Source: Leuctra nigra
Taxonomy: Eukaryota > Arthropoda > Insecta > Plecoptera > Leuctridae
Length of the DNA: 64,000 nucleotides
Direction of reading: 5' to 3'
Assembly (NCBI GenBank): GCA_934045905.1
Contig: OW203767.1
Coordinates: 25,180,785 to 25,244,784 of the forward strand
Shown: positions 21,439 to 33,500 of the stretch, piece after piece
How positions within the stretch are numbered: position 1 is the first letter of the stretch
Layout of the letters: each line of letters opens with the position of its first letter
The notes under the pieces: generated by a model
What the model saw: the letters and a program-made list of their open reading frames with translations, nothing else
The model's database searches: none
Told to the model about the DNA's origin: nothing
Translations under genes and position numbers: made by a program

Positions 21439-21593
21439 ATAGATTGACTAATTCAGACTTCATATAACACACTTTATTTTATGAAAATAAACAAAATAAC
21501 ATGAAACATGAAAATCATGAAAAAAGACAAATGGAATAAGCAGTCGAATACAGCCAGCCGCTTTGAACTATCCTCTGCACCCTCCTGCAATCT

Positions 21594-21711
21594 GGGTTGC
21601 GATTCTACAACGATTTTCGATTGCTGGCGGAATAGCAATCTGTATAAGCTTATGGCAAAATCTCATTGCTAACGAAATTGCTACCGCTTTGCAGTTATAG
21701 AATCCCAACCC
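21594..21711. mobile_element. Short MITE, TIR GGGTTG(C/G)GATTCTA
   Basis: Ends GGGTTGCGATTCTACAAC and TATAGAATCCCAACCC are imperfect inverted repeats around an AT-rich centre. OR-B intron 3. Confidence 0.5.
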
Positions 21712-22119
21712 TGCACATGGGACGCAGCTATATGATGATGACTGCGCATGCCCAATGCTTTTTTGACTCTGCTTTCTTGTTCTATGTAAAATAGTTTTAA
21801 CAAGTCTCTATGATGTTTTCAGTTGTGAGTTGTGTGTGTTGTGTGTTGTTGTGTTTTCTAATTTACCTTGAAACGGAAAAGTCGAGCTATTTATTAACAT
21901 TATCACTGATATTTGACAAGCATTCAAATCATATTCAAAATAGAGAGAAATTACTAAAGCTCGACGGAAGATTTGAAACCGTCATTATTACAGTGAATGG
22001 CCTTTATTTGTCTTTTTCATGGTTCCGAGCCTGAAGTTAAGTGAAAAAGATCACTCGAAACGTCGCTCTCATAAATGTATGTAAGAAGTCACACTACAAT
22101 GAACCAGAATACAACACCA

Positions 22120-22247
22120 GGGGTGCGATCACATAAAATGATAACTTACTTATCACGGTGACAAGACCCAAGAAGGCCGTGAATAACATTGAGATGAGAA
22201 GCATGTCACCGTGACAAGAAAGTTCTCATTTTATGTAATCCCACCCC
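22120..22247. mobile_element. 128-bp MITE abutting the OR-B exon 3 donor
   Basis: Ends GGGGTGCGATCACATAAAAT and ATTTTATGTAATCCCACCCC are inverted repeats; inner GTGACAAG/CTTGTCAC pairs as well. The right end is 3 bp from the GTGAGT donor (22256-22251) of OR-B exon 3, so the insertion spared the splice signal. Confidence 0.6.
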
Positions 22248-22844
22248 AGTACTCACTCCAACAGGTCTTGATGGTCTTTGACCCAGTCGCCGAGGAGGCG
22301 GTGCATTTCAAGGTCAAACCTCTTCTTCCTGATATGTTGCCAAACATCTTCGGTGTATTCTTTCCTCCACCAGGCGCTCTCAATAGGCAACTCATCTGCC
22401 TGATTGTCCACAATGTCTTGGCTGTGAGAGTCCAAGGTCACAGAGCAATCTCTACCCAACCCAAGTAACAGCGATCTTCTCAACAAAACTCTTCTCTGTA
22501 CTCTGCGAGGATATCTCTGAGCAAATCTTCCAACTCCCGCTGCTTTCATCCACTTACCAGCAGCTCGCGTGAGAATAGCTTCAAGTCGAATGTTTGCTCT
22601 TGCTCGTTGAGGCAAGTGGCTCAGTTTGTATCTCAGTATCTTCCACTGAGCGATCACGAGAATGAAGAATGATACAATGAAATTAATTGGTACAGTAGTA
22701 ATAGCGATTACGTCAATTGAAATTTCCGTAAATAAAAATAGAATTAGTGTTACTTCAAACATCGGTGAAGCGGTTTGGTCAAACGGTGTCCAAAACCTGG
22801 AAACATTGGAACAAATAATTAGTAAATGTAATAAATAATACCCA

Positions 22845-23205
22845 TAACAAACACTCCGTGTAAAAACACCAGCCCAGTCTCTTCAACTATAAAAAAAAAA
22901 TCAGTACTGAAAAGTAGTGATATCAAAAAATGGGCTAAGTCAAAACTTTATTTTAAAAAACAAAATGTACTTGGCGCATCGTGCATATAATTAGTATAGA
23001 AGTATATGTCAAAAGTAAATGTACCTAATATATATAATAGCTATAAATCCCTAAAAACGATGCGCCAAGTATATTTTGGATTTTGAATTTAAGTTTTGAC
23101 TTGGCCCATATTTTGATATCACTACTTTTCAGTGATGAATTTTTAGATTTCTTCAATTTTTTTATAGTTAAAGAGACTTGGCTGGTGTGTTTACACGGAG
23201 TGTTT
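22845..23205. mobile_element. MITE, family CACTCCGTGTAAAA, copy 2
   Basis: Inverted ends CACTCCGTGTAAAAACACCA and TGTTTACACGGAGTG, with GCGCCAAGTATATTTTG arms as in 17187-17562. OR-B intron 2. Confidence 0.65.
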
Positions 23206-23817
23206 TAACACATATCGGAGCAACGATGACTAATTCCCTTAAGGGGACAGTGTAGCGAAGGATTAACATATAAATTTGTATCTACTTTAGGAACATTTTT
23301 CTCTGCCATCTTTAGAGCAAATGTCCTGAATTTTTTATATTTTGTAGATTGTTCTATGATCAATGAAACATGCCTTGGATAATACAGTCACTATTAGAAA
23401 ATGTATGGTATAAATTTTTTTGTTTCACATAATCATTTTACAAAAATATTATTTTAGTTAATAATTAATTGCAGACGAATGAAATTTCCCTCATGGTTCG
23501 TAGAGGCATGCCTTTTAGTTTATACCAATGGTTATGTATACAAAAAAATCAGGACTCTATATGTTATAGTTTAAGAAATAATTGTTCCTAAAGATTGTAA
23601 AATGCACAAAAGGAGAAAAATTCCTCTGAAGTTAAAGCATACAAATTCACGCTATGTAAAATAGAGGGAAATGCAAAACAGGTAGACTGCACAAAATTTT
23701 TAACTACTTTTACGAACTACTAACTACTATAGGTACTTTTAACATATAATTTTCAAACAGGTAAAACGTTAATAAAAAATAATTAACATTACATTTTTTT
23801 TAAAATTTTGACGCCCC
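23206..23817. other. AT-rich intron sequence, no feature seen
   Basis: OR-B intron 2 between two MITEs. Long A/T stretches; no ORF or repeat end recognised. Confidence 0.4.
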
Positions 23818-24440
23818 TTAACGTGGCGCGATCACTCGATATAACACATTTTTTTAATTAACCATTTCTTACTAACCATTTTTACCATTGGTAATTAACC
23901 ATTAACCATAACCATTTTCTTACTTTGTGTGTACACAAAGAATATATATATATAAAAAAAAGCTTTTTACAACAGTTTTACTATATTGTAGTATAAAATA
24001 CTCATTTAAAGTCCTGTAGTTTGCAACTTCCGCCAATAATAAGCTTTCAATTTTATGCCTTTTGAGAATGATCAAAACTTTAACATGGGATTTATAGGAA
24101 AATCATTTCGAATTTAGTTAATAACTTTTGAAATAGCACACGTTGGTATTGTTTTACATTTTTTCCTGATAGTATGTCCGGAGGTCTACCAGAAGAAAAG
24201 TGTTTTGTTAAAATCTAACTACGTACGAAAATATAGAACTTAATTTTAGCTTCAAAATTTTACGATTTTACTTGGCTGCCATAAGATAACAACAACATGG
24301 GGGTTAAAATACTAATTATCTCAGAAACAGACACGAGATGTGTTTATTTTTTTGAGGGGTTGTGTATGGCATGATTATCAATAAGTACACAAAAATTATG
24401 AAGATCTGAGTCTATGCCTCGAGTGATCGCGCCACCTTAA
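23818..24440. mobile_element. TTAA-flanked palindromic MITE (piggyBac-type target)
   Basis: TTAA at 23818-23821 and 24437-24440 flanks inverted ends CGTGGCGCGATCACTCG and CGAGTGATCGCGCCACC. A TTAA duplication is diagnostic of piggyBac-type transposition. Relatives are at 15594-15950 and 56213-56929. No transposase ORF. Confidence 0.7.
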
Positions 24441-24479
24441 AAGAATCAGCCATGTCCGCATTGCTTACTAAGAAAATTG

Positions 24480-25292
24480 TGATTGGTACTACTAAATATA
24501 AAATTATATTACATGACGAATTGCGAAAGCATCGTTCCAATTGATCCAGCCGTTTTTGAGATTTGGCATCACTTCCGGTTTACAAAATGGCGGCTGAAAT
24601 CACTACCGCACCCAGAATTTACACCTATAAATGTTATGTATCATTATAAGCCTTCTGAATATGTAGTAATTGTTATTAGAGGTGATTTTAGTTGAATTTG
24701 GCATAATTATGACGCTATTTCCGGTTTCAGTAATAATACATTTATATTGTGTCTATGTACATTTCATATAGATTACCGTCTGAATCGATTGGCGTAAAAT
24801 TCGTTCCGATCGGGTTAGTTGTTTTCGAGATATTACATCACTTTGGGTTTCAAAATGGCGGCACACAAATTCGTGAGGGCAAGGTATTATCAGACGCAAA
24901 AAGTGCAAATGTGATAAAAATTCCAGATAGATCGGTTTAGCCGTTTAGTCTGTGCCTCTGTCAACAGGGTTTCGTGATATCATCAGAATCAGAATCATCA
25001 AATTCCTTTTAAAAGGGGTTTAATTTCACTGTTTTCACGGCCCTCTAGTTCGCAAACGGCATAACGTATTGTTCCCAAATTTGGTATAAGTGGTGGGGTG
25101 GGTCATAGCTCGAAATGAAGATATTTCACAACAATGTGAGATCACCCAATTTTGAGGTCTAGTAGGTCGAAAATGCAATGTTATTGCTTACAGTAAAAGT
25201 GTTATGGTCTGCTTCTCAGTTTATTAGGCTTTACGCTATGTTGTGTGAGTGTACAGTACGACTTGGCTGGGTGGAGGTACTGCTCCACTAGA
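24480..25292 (-). mobile_element. Right part of the CRE/ETS long-TIR repeat
   Basis: Ends GACTTGGCTGGGTGGAG...GCTCCACTAGA, the inverse of the 16052 terminus. It contains degenerate CRE/ETS blocks (CATCACTTCCGG, ATGACGCTATTTCCGG) and AAAATGGCGGC segments near 24587 and 24854. OR-B intron 2, just upstream (in plus coordinates) of exon 2. Confidence 0.55.
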
Positions 25293-25609
25293 TCATGCAA
25301 AAAAGTGTGCGAAATTTGTAGTGCCCAAAATTTCGTAGTTCCCAAACCAAATGTAGAGCGGGTAGGAATACACAGAGTTGGAAAAGTCTTGTAAACATTG
25401 CAGAAGACTCACCTGTGGGGAAACTGTCGTTCGAAAAGAGATGTTGGAAGTACAACAAATACCGCAAGTACCACGAGAATCAAGTCATAGCCGATCATCA
25501 ATATAATTAAAACTTGCATCATTTTCTCACTTTTATCTAATATTTTCCTAATTGACTCATCACCTTGATGATCTTGCTTTCTCATTTTCCTCAGTCTTTC
25601 AATAATACC

Positions 25610-25612
25610 CTA
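25610..25612 (-). other. Premature TAG stop in OR-B exon 2
   Basis: Minus-strand codons read AGC TCA TTG TAG GGT. The same codon is sense in OR-A and OR-C. The downstream frame is open for the rest of exon 2 and all later exons. Confidence 0.85.
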
Positions 25613-25917
25613 CAATGAGCTTTGGTTGATTGTAATTGTCAAGATACAAACTGAATATAAACTAAAAAGCATTGTGATGAAAAGAGAAAAGAACATTTCT
25701 CTGGGATTGTTCATGTTCACAATCATATGGCCGGTTGAAGATAATATCATCAGCGGGGTTGAGAAGCAAAGAATTCTCATGGGCAAGATGATTCTTCTTG
25801 CTCTGCCATTCTTGCTCCAAAGACCTTGAAACAAAAGAAGGATATGTGATTATCAAGGTCTAGTTTAGGCGTAACTTGAGATTTGACCGTTCAGAGGTAA
25901 AAGGGAAACATAAAAAA

Positions 25918-26130
25918 CATTACGTGTAAAAATACCAGCCAAGTCTCTTTAACTATAAAAAATATAAGACATCTAAAAATTCAGCAATGAAAAGTTGTGA
26001 TATCAAAAAATAGGCCAAGTCGAAACTTCATTTTAAAATCCAAAATATACTTGGCGCATCGTGTACATAAATAGTGTAGAAGTTTATGCCAAAGATCAAA
26101 TGTATACTTAAATAGGCATAATATACCTTA
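25918..26130. mobile_element. Partial MITE, family ACGTGTAAAA/CAGCCAAGTCTC, copy 3
   Basis: One arm (GTAAAAATACCAGCCAAGTC through TATACTTGGCGCATCGTG) is present; the second is lost at the junction with a Helitron-like fragment. OR-B intron 1. Confidence 0.5.
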
Positions 26131-26139
26131 AAAAACCCG

Positions 26140-26636
26140 TTTAAAACGTTAATCCCTTATGAATTGCAATATAATCCATACAATCAACAAGAATATGTTT
26201 TTCATTGAAACTCAGAATAGTCATCTATACACTTTGCGACATAAAATAAAACAATCCAGAAAGCAATGGGAATTTCCTGATACCATCAGTTCTGACAGTT
26301 TCAAACATTGAAAAATGCCAATAAGTGCATAAGTTATCTGATGATTGGGCTGAAAACTTGTAAAATAAGAGAAATTAGTAGTCTTAATGTCCATGCAAAA
26401 TATGAACTTAATCGGAACATTTTGATTTTCGACCAATCAGGAGATATTTTAATTTTTGAACCGATCAATTGACAGCTCTCAAAAACTATAAAAGATTAAG
26501 TTAGAATGATATTAGTATGCGTGTAAAATTTCAGCTCGTTCTGAAGAAAATGGTGGCCTGTGGTCAGTCCAAACACACACAAAAAACACACAAAAAAATG
26601 AGACAGTGTCCAAAAGTGCAGAATGGAGACGCTCGC
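26140..26636 (-). mobile_element. Helitron-like 5' fragment, copy 6
   Basis: On the minus strand it starts at the family end GAGCGAGCGTCTCC and follows copy 2 (9395-9880) for about 480 bp, then stops. OR-B intron 1. Confidence 0.5.
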
Positions 26637-27049
26637 TCAATAATATATATTTAGATATATATATCTTTATTCACAGAAATAAAGTCTTCCTTATTAATAA
26701 AGGTTTTATAAACACAGAATAACTATCAATATAAATGCAAAATTCCGTTCTTGCCTCTGCTTGTCCTATGATCTAATATCATAGAACCTGTACAACCGTG
26801 TTAATGCTTACCTAACTTATAGAGCACTGTCTCCATGAGCCACATGCTGTCCTTGTTCTTCTCATTGATCACGCCTATCACTTGCTGATATCTCTCTCTG
26901 ATGAACGCCATGATAGTTGCCTCTTCGTTCCTCGTCTGCTGTCTGCCTGGATAACAGCTCTTCAGAAAGTACACGAATATCACAGCAGGAATTCATCATG
27001 GAGGCGATGGCGTCTTGAATCAATACATATGACTAAATAATTCAATAAT

Positions 27050-27990
27050 ATGTTAAGCAATAGCAGAAGGTCTTGAGACACATCAATAACAACTGGCCAA
27101 TAAGAAAGCTCTAATGCCTAGAGTGGGTATGGCACTATAAAATTAAAGTGATCAAATTTAAATCTTCTCATTCTATTGCCCGATTTGTCTAGTGCAGTAG
27201 TAGAAAAAAATCAAAATCTTTCCATTCTTGGTGTAGAATATTTTCTATTTTTCCAACTGAAATTGAACAATTTTGGCGACAACGGAATAAACAAAATTTA
27301 AATTTGACCCCGAACACCAGAACTTAAAGCTGCATGCAAAGCTTTTTAGTTTATTCATATTGAAGCAAAATCTTACAATGGTAAGATTTTCTGTGAGTCC
27401 TGTCGACTCTGACCGGTTTGACCTGGAATGTGCAGGAAAAAAACATACAAAGAAAACGCACACCCACACACACCTAGTCATTTGACACTACAACACAGTC
27501 ATGTGACAGTGACACTACAACATACAGTCCCCAATCTACACCCCAATTTATCCACGGAATTTCAAACATACTAAGAAATAACAAGTCCATTGCTCTACCT
27601 CCGTGCACAACTCAATTAGGTTTCCATATTGAACCGAAGTGAAGAGGCAGTTTTATGTTCCGCCGATCGCGACTTCGTAGCAAATACATTCATGCGGAGA
27701 GGAATAATGGCACCGCAAGACAAGTTTCACGGCCCCCATGACACCACTAAACCAACTCGATCATCACGATATTGCGACGTAGACCAATGTTTATGGAATT
27801 GCATACCGAAACTGAATTATGTGGCGATTGTAAAAATACTGTCAAGTGCTAGGAAATTCAGTATTTCATTTGGTTGACTTTAATCATTTAGTTAGGGAAC
27901 TAGAGGTGATATTCTATCGTTTTTTTAAGTTAAAATATAGACAAGAGCGTACGATTTTAAATAGAAGCATTGTTTATTGTGTAACTTTTA
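27050..27990. other. Spacer 5' of OR-B, no supported gene
   Basis: Between OR-B exon 1 and a Helitron-like copy. A plus-strand frame at 27629-27877 has no recognised motif. Confidence 0.3.
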
Positions 27991-28009
27991 GCTGGTATGA
28001 TTAATTAAA

Positions 28010-28740
28010 ACAAGGAAAACGCTCTGTGTAACGCGTTGATGAGCGAGCACGGATATGCGCAACACCTCGAACCGAAATTCTGTCTATCGAAAATGTTCAA
28101 AACTTAAAAGCCAATAATTCTTGAGTTTCGTCACAGACTTGTATGAAAATCTCAAAAAATTCCTAAAATATTTCCCAATAACAATGCAAAGTTTTAAGTT
28201 GATCGATCAAACGGTTCCTTGTTATTTTAAAAAATCACAGAATCTCGTTCAAAAAATATACCTGGGATCACTCATGTGTTGAACAGTCACATCTTTGATC
28301 TAACTACCTTGGAACTGAAGATTCGAAGATGCCGTGAAATATGAAATTCGAGAAATTTGACAGCCACCGCGCAAAAGTCCTTAAACTGTCAATAACTTTT
28401 GGATTTAAACACAGATTAGTCTAAAAACTGTTAAAAATACTGTTAATGTCGGTCCCAATTACTTCCATGATTTTTTTTAAATTTTAACCATTGGGAAAAT
28501 TTTGCTGAAACTTTATAAGATTGGGGACAATGTTGGTAGTAATGACTTGTCAAAATTTAAAATTGTTCGGATCAACCAATCAGTTTTTTTTTAAATTGGA
28601 AACAATCAGTAGATTTAAAAAAATTAGTTTCTGCAACGCCCAGAAATAGTTTGTACATGTGTGCAAAATTTCAGCTCGATCGAAGAAAAACTGTGTCTTG
28701 TATAGCCTCAGTAACAGAAAAAACATTAAAAAAAACAGAT
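28010..28740 (-). mobile_element. Helitron-like element, copy 7 (3' terminus mutated)
   Basis: Begins CAAGGAAAACGCTCTGTGTA (CTAG decayed), then AACGCGTTGATGAGCGAGCA, and follows the interior of 52917-53700. The 5' end is lost near 28740. Confidence 0.5.
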
Positions 28741-28946
28741 TTTTATTTAATTTAAATATGACATGTAATTGAAGAAAGAGTCTTAGGTGCCCAAAATTCA
28801 AATTGTCTATTTAATATCTCTCTAAATACTTATCGGATTCAAACGAAACTTTTTGCTTGTCAGTTCGCTTGAAATTATGTACAGGAAATGTCAAGTTTCG
28901 TTGAAAATGGTGTTAAATTCGCGATGTTTATAGACGCGAATCGTAA

Positions 28947-29380
28947 AGTGCCCCACACACGGTCAATCTTACTTGACGACTTGCATGACAAGCCCGGCAT
29001 GACATGCTAATTTGATCGTGTGTGGAGCAGATTTGATGGCTTGTCAAGCCTGGAATTTGGCTTGAAGGAGTTCCAACAGAAACTGAAATCGAGCTTCATG
29101 CTCATGCAAGACGACAAGCAAGTTTGACGTGTGTGGAGTCATCAATCTTGCTTGAACATAAATAGCCAATCAGCATGCAGAGCCGGAGCACGTGACCTTT
29201 CAGCTCACTCAGCTGTTTTGTAGTTGTTTGGAAGTTGCGCAATAAAGTGCGCATGACCCCAAAGGTCTGAACTGTCAAACCTAAATTGAACGTGTGTGGG
29301 CGTTGTTCAGGTTTGTCATGCCGTCATGCCGGGCTTGTCAAGTAAGTTTGTCATGCAAGATTGACCGTGTATGGGCCACT
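28947..29380. mobile_element. 434-bp MITE with TAA target duplication (PIF/Harbinger-like)
   Basis: Ends AGTGCCCCACACACGGTCAA and the inverse of AGTGGCCCATACACGGTCAA. TAA lies on both sides (28944-28946, 29381-29383). The arms continue through CTTGCATGACAAGC and GGCATGACA segments. A 3-bp TAA duplication fits PIF/Harbinger. No ORF. Located between OR-C and OR-B. Confidence 0.7.
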
Positions 29381-29389
29381 TAACGCAAC

Positions 29390-30370
29390 TTCCGATCTCC
29401 GGATTCCATGGCCAAAATATTGTTCAGGTCGATTTGTGAAAATTAGTTTTACTGCCTACTAAAATTTATTTTCACCGCTCAATTGAAATTGACGTTTAAA
29501 ATTAAGAGGTCAGAAAAAGCGATGTTTTTCACGAATAACTCGGTAAATACTAAACAGAATGTTGCGAAAGTGTTACTATAAATCAAGTCACGTAATTATG
29601 AACATTACTGGCGAGTTTCAACTTGATCGGTGGAAAATTCAAGATTTGTATAAAGAACCACATTTTCAGCCACATTGCTACGGGGACGACGTTCTTCTCT
29701 TTTAAGCATATAATAGTAAAGGATAATAATAATACGTATAAGCAGATAATACCTTTTGTGAATCCAGCCCCTGCCTCATAGCTAATGAGGCAGCCAGCCT
29801 CGTAGGTGATGTTCCTACTCATTAGTTGCAGACAGGCATCTCTGCAAGTTCCATGTAACAAAGTGACGCTTACTATTTCCGTGTACAAGAGATGATTCGG
29901 TATCAACTGGAATCCCCTTCTTCAGCACCAGATTCAGATTGTCTTTATTAAAGAAATGAACATTTGGCAGCTTGAAACGAAGGGATGCATGTACACGACA
30001 CTAAGGAACAAAAGGGACTAGGCGTTAGAAATGCATAAGACTGATTTTTTTGGCGAATGGACCTACTAACTGTGGTTTTTGAAAAGTATAAAAAGTAGTA
30101 TTAAGTATAAGTGAAGTCTCAAGGAGTTTTTAATCATTATTCAGTAGACGAATTCATGAATGAAGGAATTATTTAAATAGTAGTGTGTTGAAAATGTTTG
30201 TATGTACATATGTCCCAAATAATAACTATTTTACTGACTGTCCAGGTCCTATATTATAACTTGAAATCTAAAAGACAATACACAACAATAAATAAACAAC
30301 AAATGTCAACATAACCCTTTTCTTCTTTTATTATCACCGGATTCAGATTCTTATTCATGAGAGGGACATG
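29390..30370. other. Spacer 3' of OR-C, no supported gene
   Basis: Contains one copy of the dispersed GGTGCTGAAGAAG segment (about 29895-29940) and a hairpin GCCTCATAGC/GCTAATGAGGC near 29770-29790. A 107-codon minus frame (29583-29906) has no motif I recognise. Confidence 0.3.
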
Positions 30371-30505
30371 GTTAGATTATTCGGTATCTAGAACCCTCTT
30401 CTTCAGCACCACATGCAGGTCTTCGGTGTAGAAGTATGACTGCAATCAATCCCCACTTCGTCAGTTCAGGGTTACCTGAGTCCATTTTGAAGTACTCTTT
30501 ACTTC

Positions 30506-33500
30506 TTAATGAACCGAATTTTTGATATGTTTGTATTCTCTCATAATGTTATAGCATTTGTATGTGAAAGCAAGGATCTATAAGTAAAAGAAAAACATTG
30601 ATATTTACGATGGAGAACTTCTTGCAATATGGAGTGCTGAATTACAGAACAAAGTCAAGTTGAATTAAACAGCAAATTGAAATGATTTTACCCCATCTGG
30701 GATTCGAACCCACGTCCTCTGAATTACTGGTCCATTGTTATTTGTATATCGTAAATGGACCTAACATTTTCTTATTCATTCTTGATTCTTGCTCCTACAT
30801 CGCATTGTTGAAAATCGCTTGATAATTTCAAAGCTTTCATCACAGCCCTCACAGTTAATGCAAAAACTCTACAGACATTTATAAAAAAAACGAACATAAA
30901 GAAAGGGTTAGTATTTAGTTAACTGCAGGAATTAGTATGTTTTCGTTTTTTTATACCGGAAACTCTGATAAAATATTGTTTGATCAATCACAACCTCTTC
31001 ATTAGCATATTTTTACTTACCAGTATGTATTATTCCTATTTAATTAATTATTATCTATTTAATTTATTTAACCCTATTTATTCTTTCTATTATTTGTATA
31101 ACGTCCCACCTATCTACAAATGTTCTAGAGGTGAAGGTAGAATGATTGTTGCGAAATTACCATGTTAAAGAAAAAGTTATTGGGAGGAAGAAGTCGTGGT
31201 CTATTAGTATGAGGCTTTGCCTCTCAAGAGTGAATCCACGAAAAGCTTCAGTCAGGATCGAGCTTCAGTCGGGATTCAAACCCAGAAACCTCAGAGTGTG
31301 AACTTCCATGTGAAGAGCCAATTTCATCCATCTGAATTTTTAATAATTTATATTGCTGAATTAGGCAATGCCGAAAAGGTGCCATCACACGGACATTGCT
31401 AACTTTAAAGTACCAAGCAGCAGTTCTATTATAGCTAGTTGAATATGTCAGGGCCTTTCAATTAATTTCCAGCCTTTCACGGGGGGTTTCGATTTGGCTA
31501 AAAACTTGAGATTTTTAAAAATGTCCTTAGAAGAAACAAGAATGTTCCTTAAAACTCACATTTCCGAATGTCTCCATAGTTCCAGGTACAAACGCAGCCA
31601 GCTGCATGATAGCAGGTTTATTAGCACGTGACATGATGATACGGATTGACCTCTTGAACCCATCTGTTGCTGCGTACCACTGTGTACCATACGCAGCCTC
31701 CCGTACCAGCGAGCTCTACAGGAACAAGATGATTATTGAAATGTATCCTCAGATGTTATAAGACAGGCCTTATGGTTGAGTAGCGTTTCATATATTTAAA
31801 TACCTCGTCAACAATTTTCTGGCAGGACCAAAATATTACGTAAACGAGCATATACCATCCGAAAGATATAAACACTGTAACCAAACTCTCCCATGAATGG
31901 GTTACGAATTCATAATCCGTCAACTGAAAATTAATAAAATACAAACATTACACTAACCCTTTATAGGGCAAGACTCTGGCGATTCTAGGATTTCTACCAA
32001 ATTAATGTTGGGCATAGGATATGGGTACAGCATTATAGGAAAAATACAAAAACATTTTTTTTATTTCTTTTGAAAATTTGGGGTGGTAAATTATTATACC
32101 AGTACTCGATTAGCACACCTAACATTCTTGACATTAAAAATATTAATTAATTTAGAAATTATGTAGTCTTATGTCGTCATCATCTTCAAGCATTTGATGA
32201 ACATTTCATGAGTTTTGGATGAACGGTTTTGGTATGCCTTGAGTACTAAACATTAGAAAACGGTTCCGACAAAAGTGAGGTTATACCCATGGTAAATGAC
32301 AGTTTTTGGGCTGCTACATAATAAAATAACCATAACATGTTTTGCTCATTCAGTAGAGTATCATACCATTTTTTATATGACATTTGATTATGAAAACAAT
32401 ATGTGTGCGTTGTAATATCATTAAATAAACCACGTTACACTAGTAAATAAAATGATTGAAAATATGTCATGAAATCGTGGAACCGCCCATTATTGATGAA
32501 AGCGCGACATCAAACTGTTATTTTATGCATTTTCAACCAATATAGAGGCTTCAAATTTTAAATACAGATGAAATATTAACTTATCTTGATATATACCAAA
32601 GAGAGCACTTAGCAGACAGATTTGTAGACACCAGAAATTAATTTCTGAATACACCTTAATAGCCCAGTAATTTGAAGGAAAAAAAGGGCTGAACACACCA
32701 CTAAATGCAACAGAAGGTTTCAATACATGAATCGATTCAGAAAAAAGCCCTCTACAACATATCCAAAATCGCCCAAAATCCGTGAACCGGAAGTACTTTT
32801 TAATCACTTTTTAAGTAAATTTCCCCTGTTAATTCCATCTTGCAAAAAATATTTTTCATGTAAATCCGATTTTGACGAAACTTGGCAGAATTGTTCACCA
32901 TCCTAAATGAACACAAATAGCTCTCTGAGCGTTTTCCTCTAAATCTTATCGTTTTGGGAAATTTGGCCCATTAAAAAGTATTATTTTTGTCAGTTTTCGA
33001 CGATTTCTAGGTCACTTTGAGTGTAAATCGACGTTTTGCGAGGTCCATATTTCCCAAACGATGAGATTTAGAGGAAACGCTCAGTGAGCTATTTGTGTTC
33101 ATTTAGAATGGTTAACAATTCTGCCAAGTTTCGTCAAAATCGAAGTGACATGAAAAAAAAAGATTTTTTGGCAAGATGGAATTAACATGGGAAATTAACT
33201 TAAAAAGTGATTATAAAGTACTTCCGGTGCACGGATTTTGGATGATTTTGGATATGTTGTAGAGTGCATTCTTCTGAATCGATTCATGTAATTGAAACCT
33301 TCTGTTGCAATTAGTGGTGGGTATAATCACAAAATTACTGAACTATTAGCACATGTCAGCCAACAAAGTTAACAGGTGGTCATTGGTAGAATAGTTTACC
33401 CCCTCATAGTTCTTTCTACATTCACTGCAACGCCACATGTCTAAACGTGTCCCGACCAATGACAATAGTGCGGGAGAATTTAAACGTAAAGTTATTCATA

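Larger units (their letters stand above)
18368..26911 (-). pseudogene. Odorant receptor copy B (7tm_6), single premature stop
   Basis: Insect odorant receptor gene with the same seven exons as copy C: 26911-26812, 25824-25413, 22796-22257, 21160-21061, 20344-20240, 20154-19999 and 18433-18368. Total 1479 nt, divisible by three, with every splice border consensus. Exon 2 has an in-frame TAG at 25612-25610, where copies A and C have a sense codon in a QSAL context. This removes everything from the first intracellular loop onward. The frame stays open after it through TM3-TM7 to the natural stop at 18368. Intron 2 is enlarged to 2.6 kb by a MITE, a TTAA element and a CRE/ETS repeat. One lesion and intact splicing mean inactivation is recent, or that the stop is read through or is an assembly error. 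Its TAG-G context does not favour readthrough. Confidence 0.8.
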
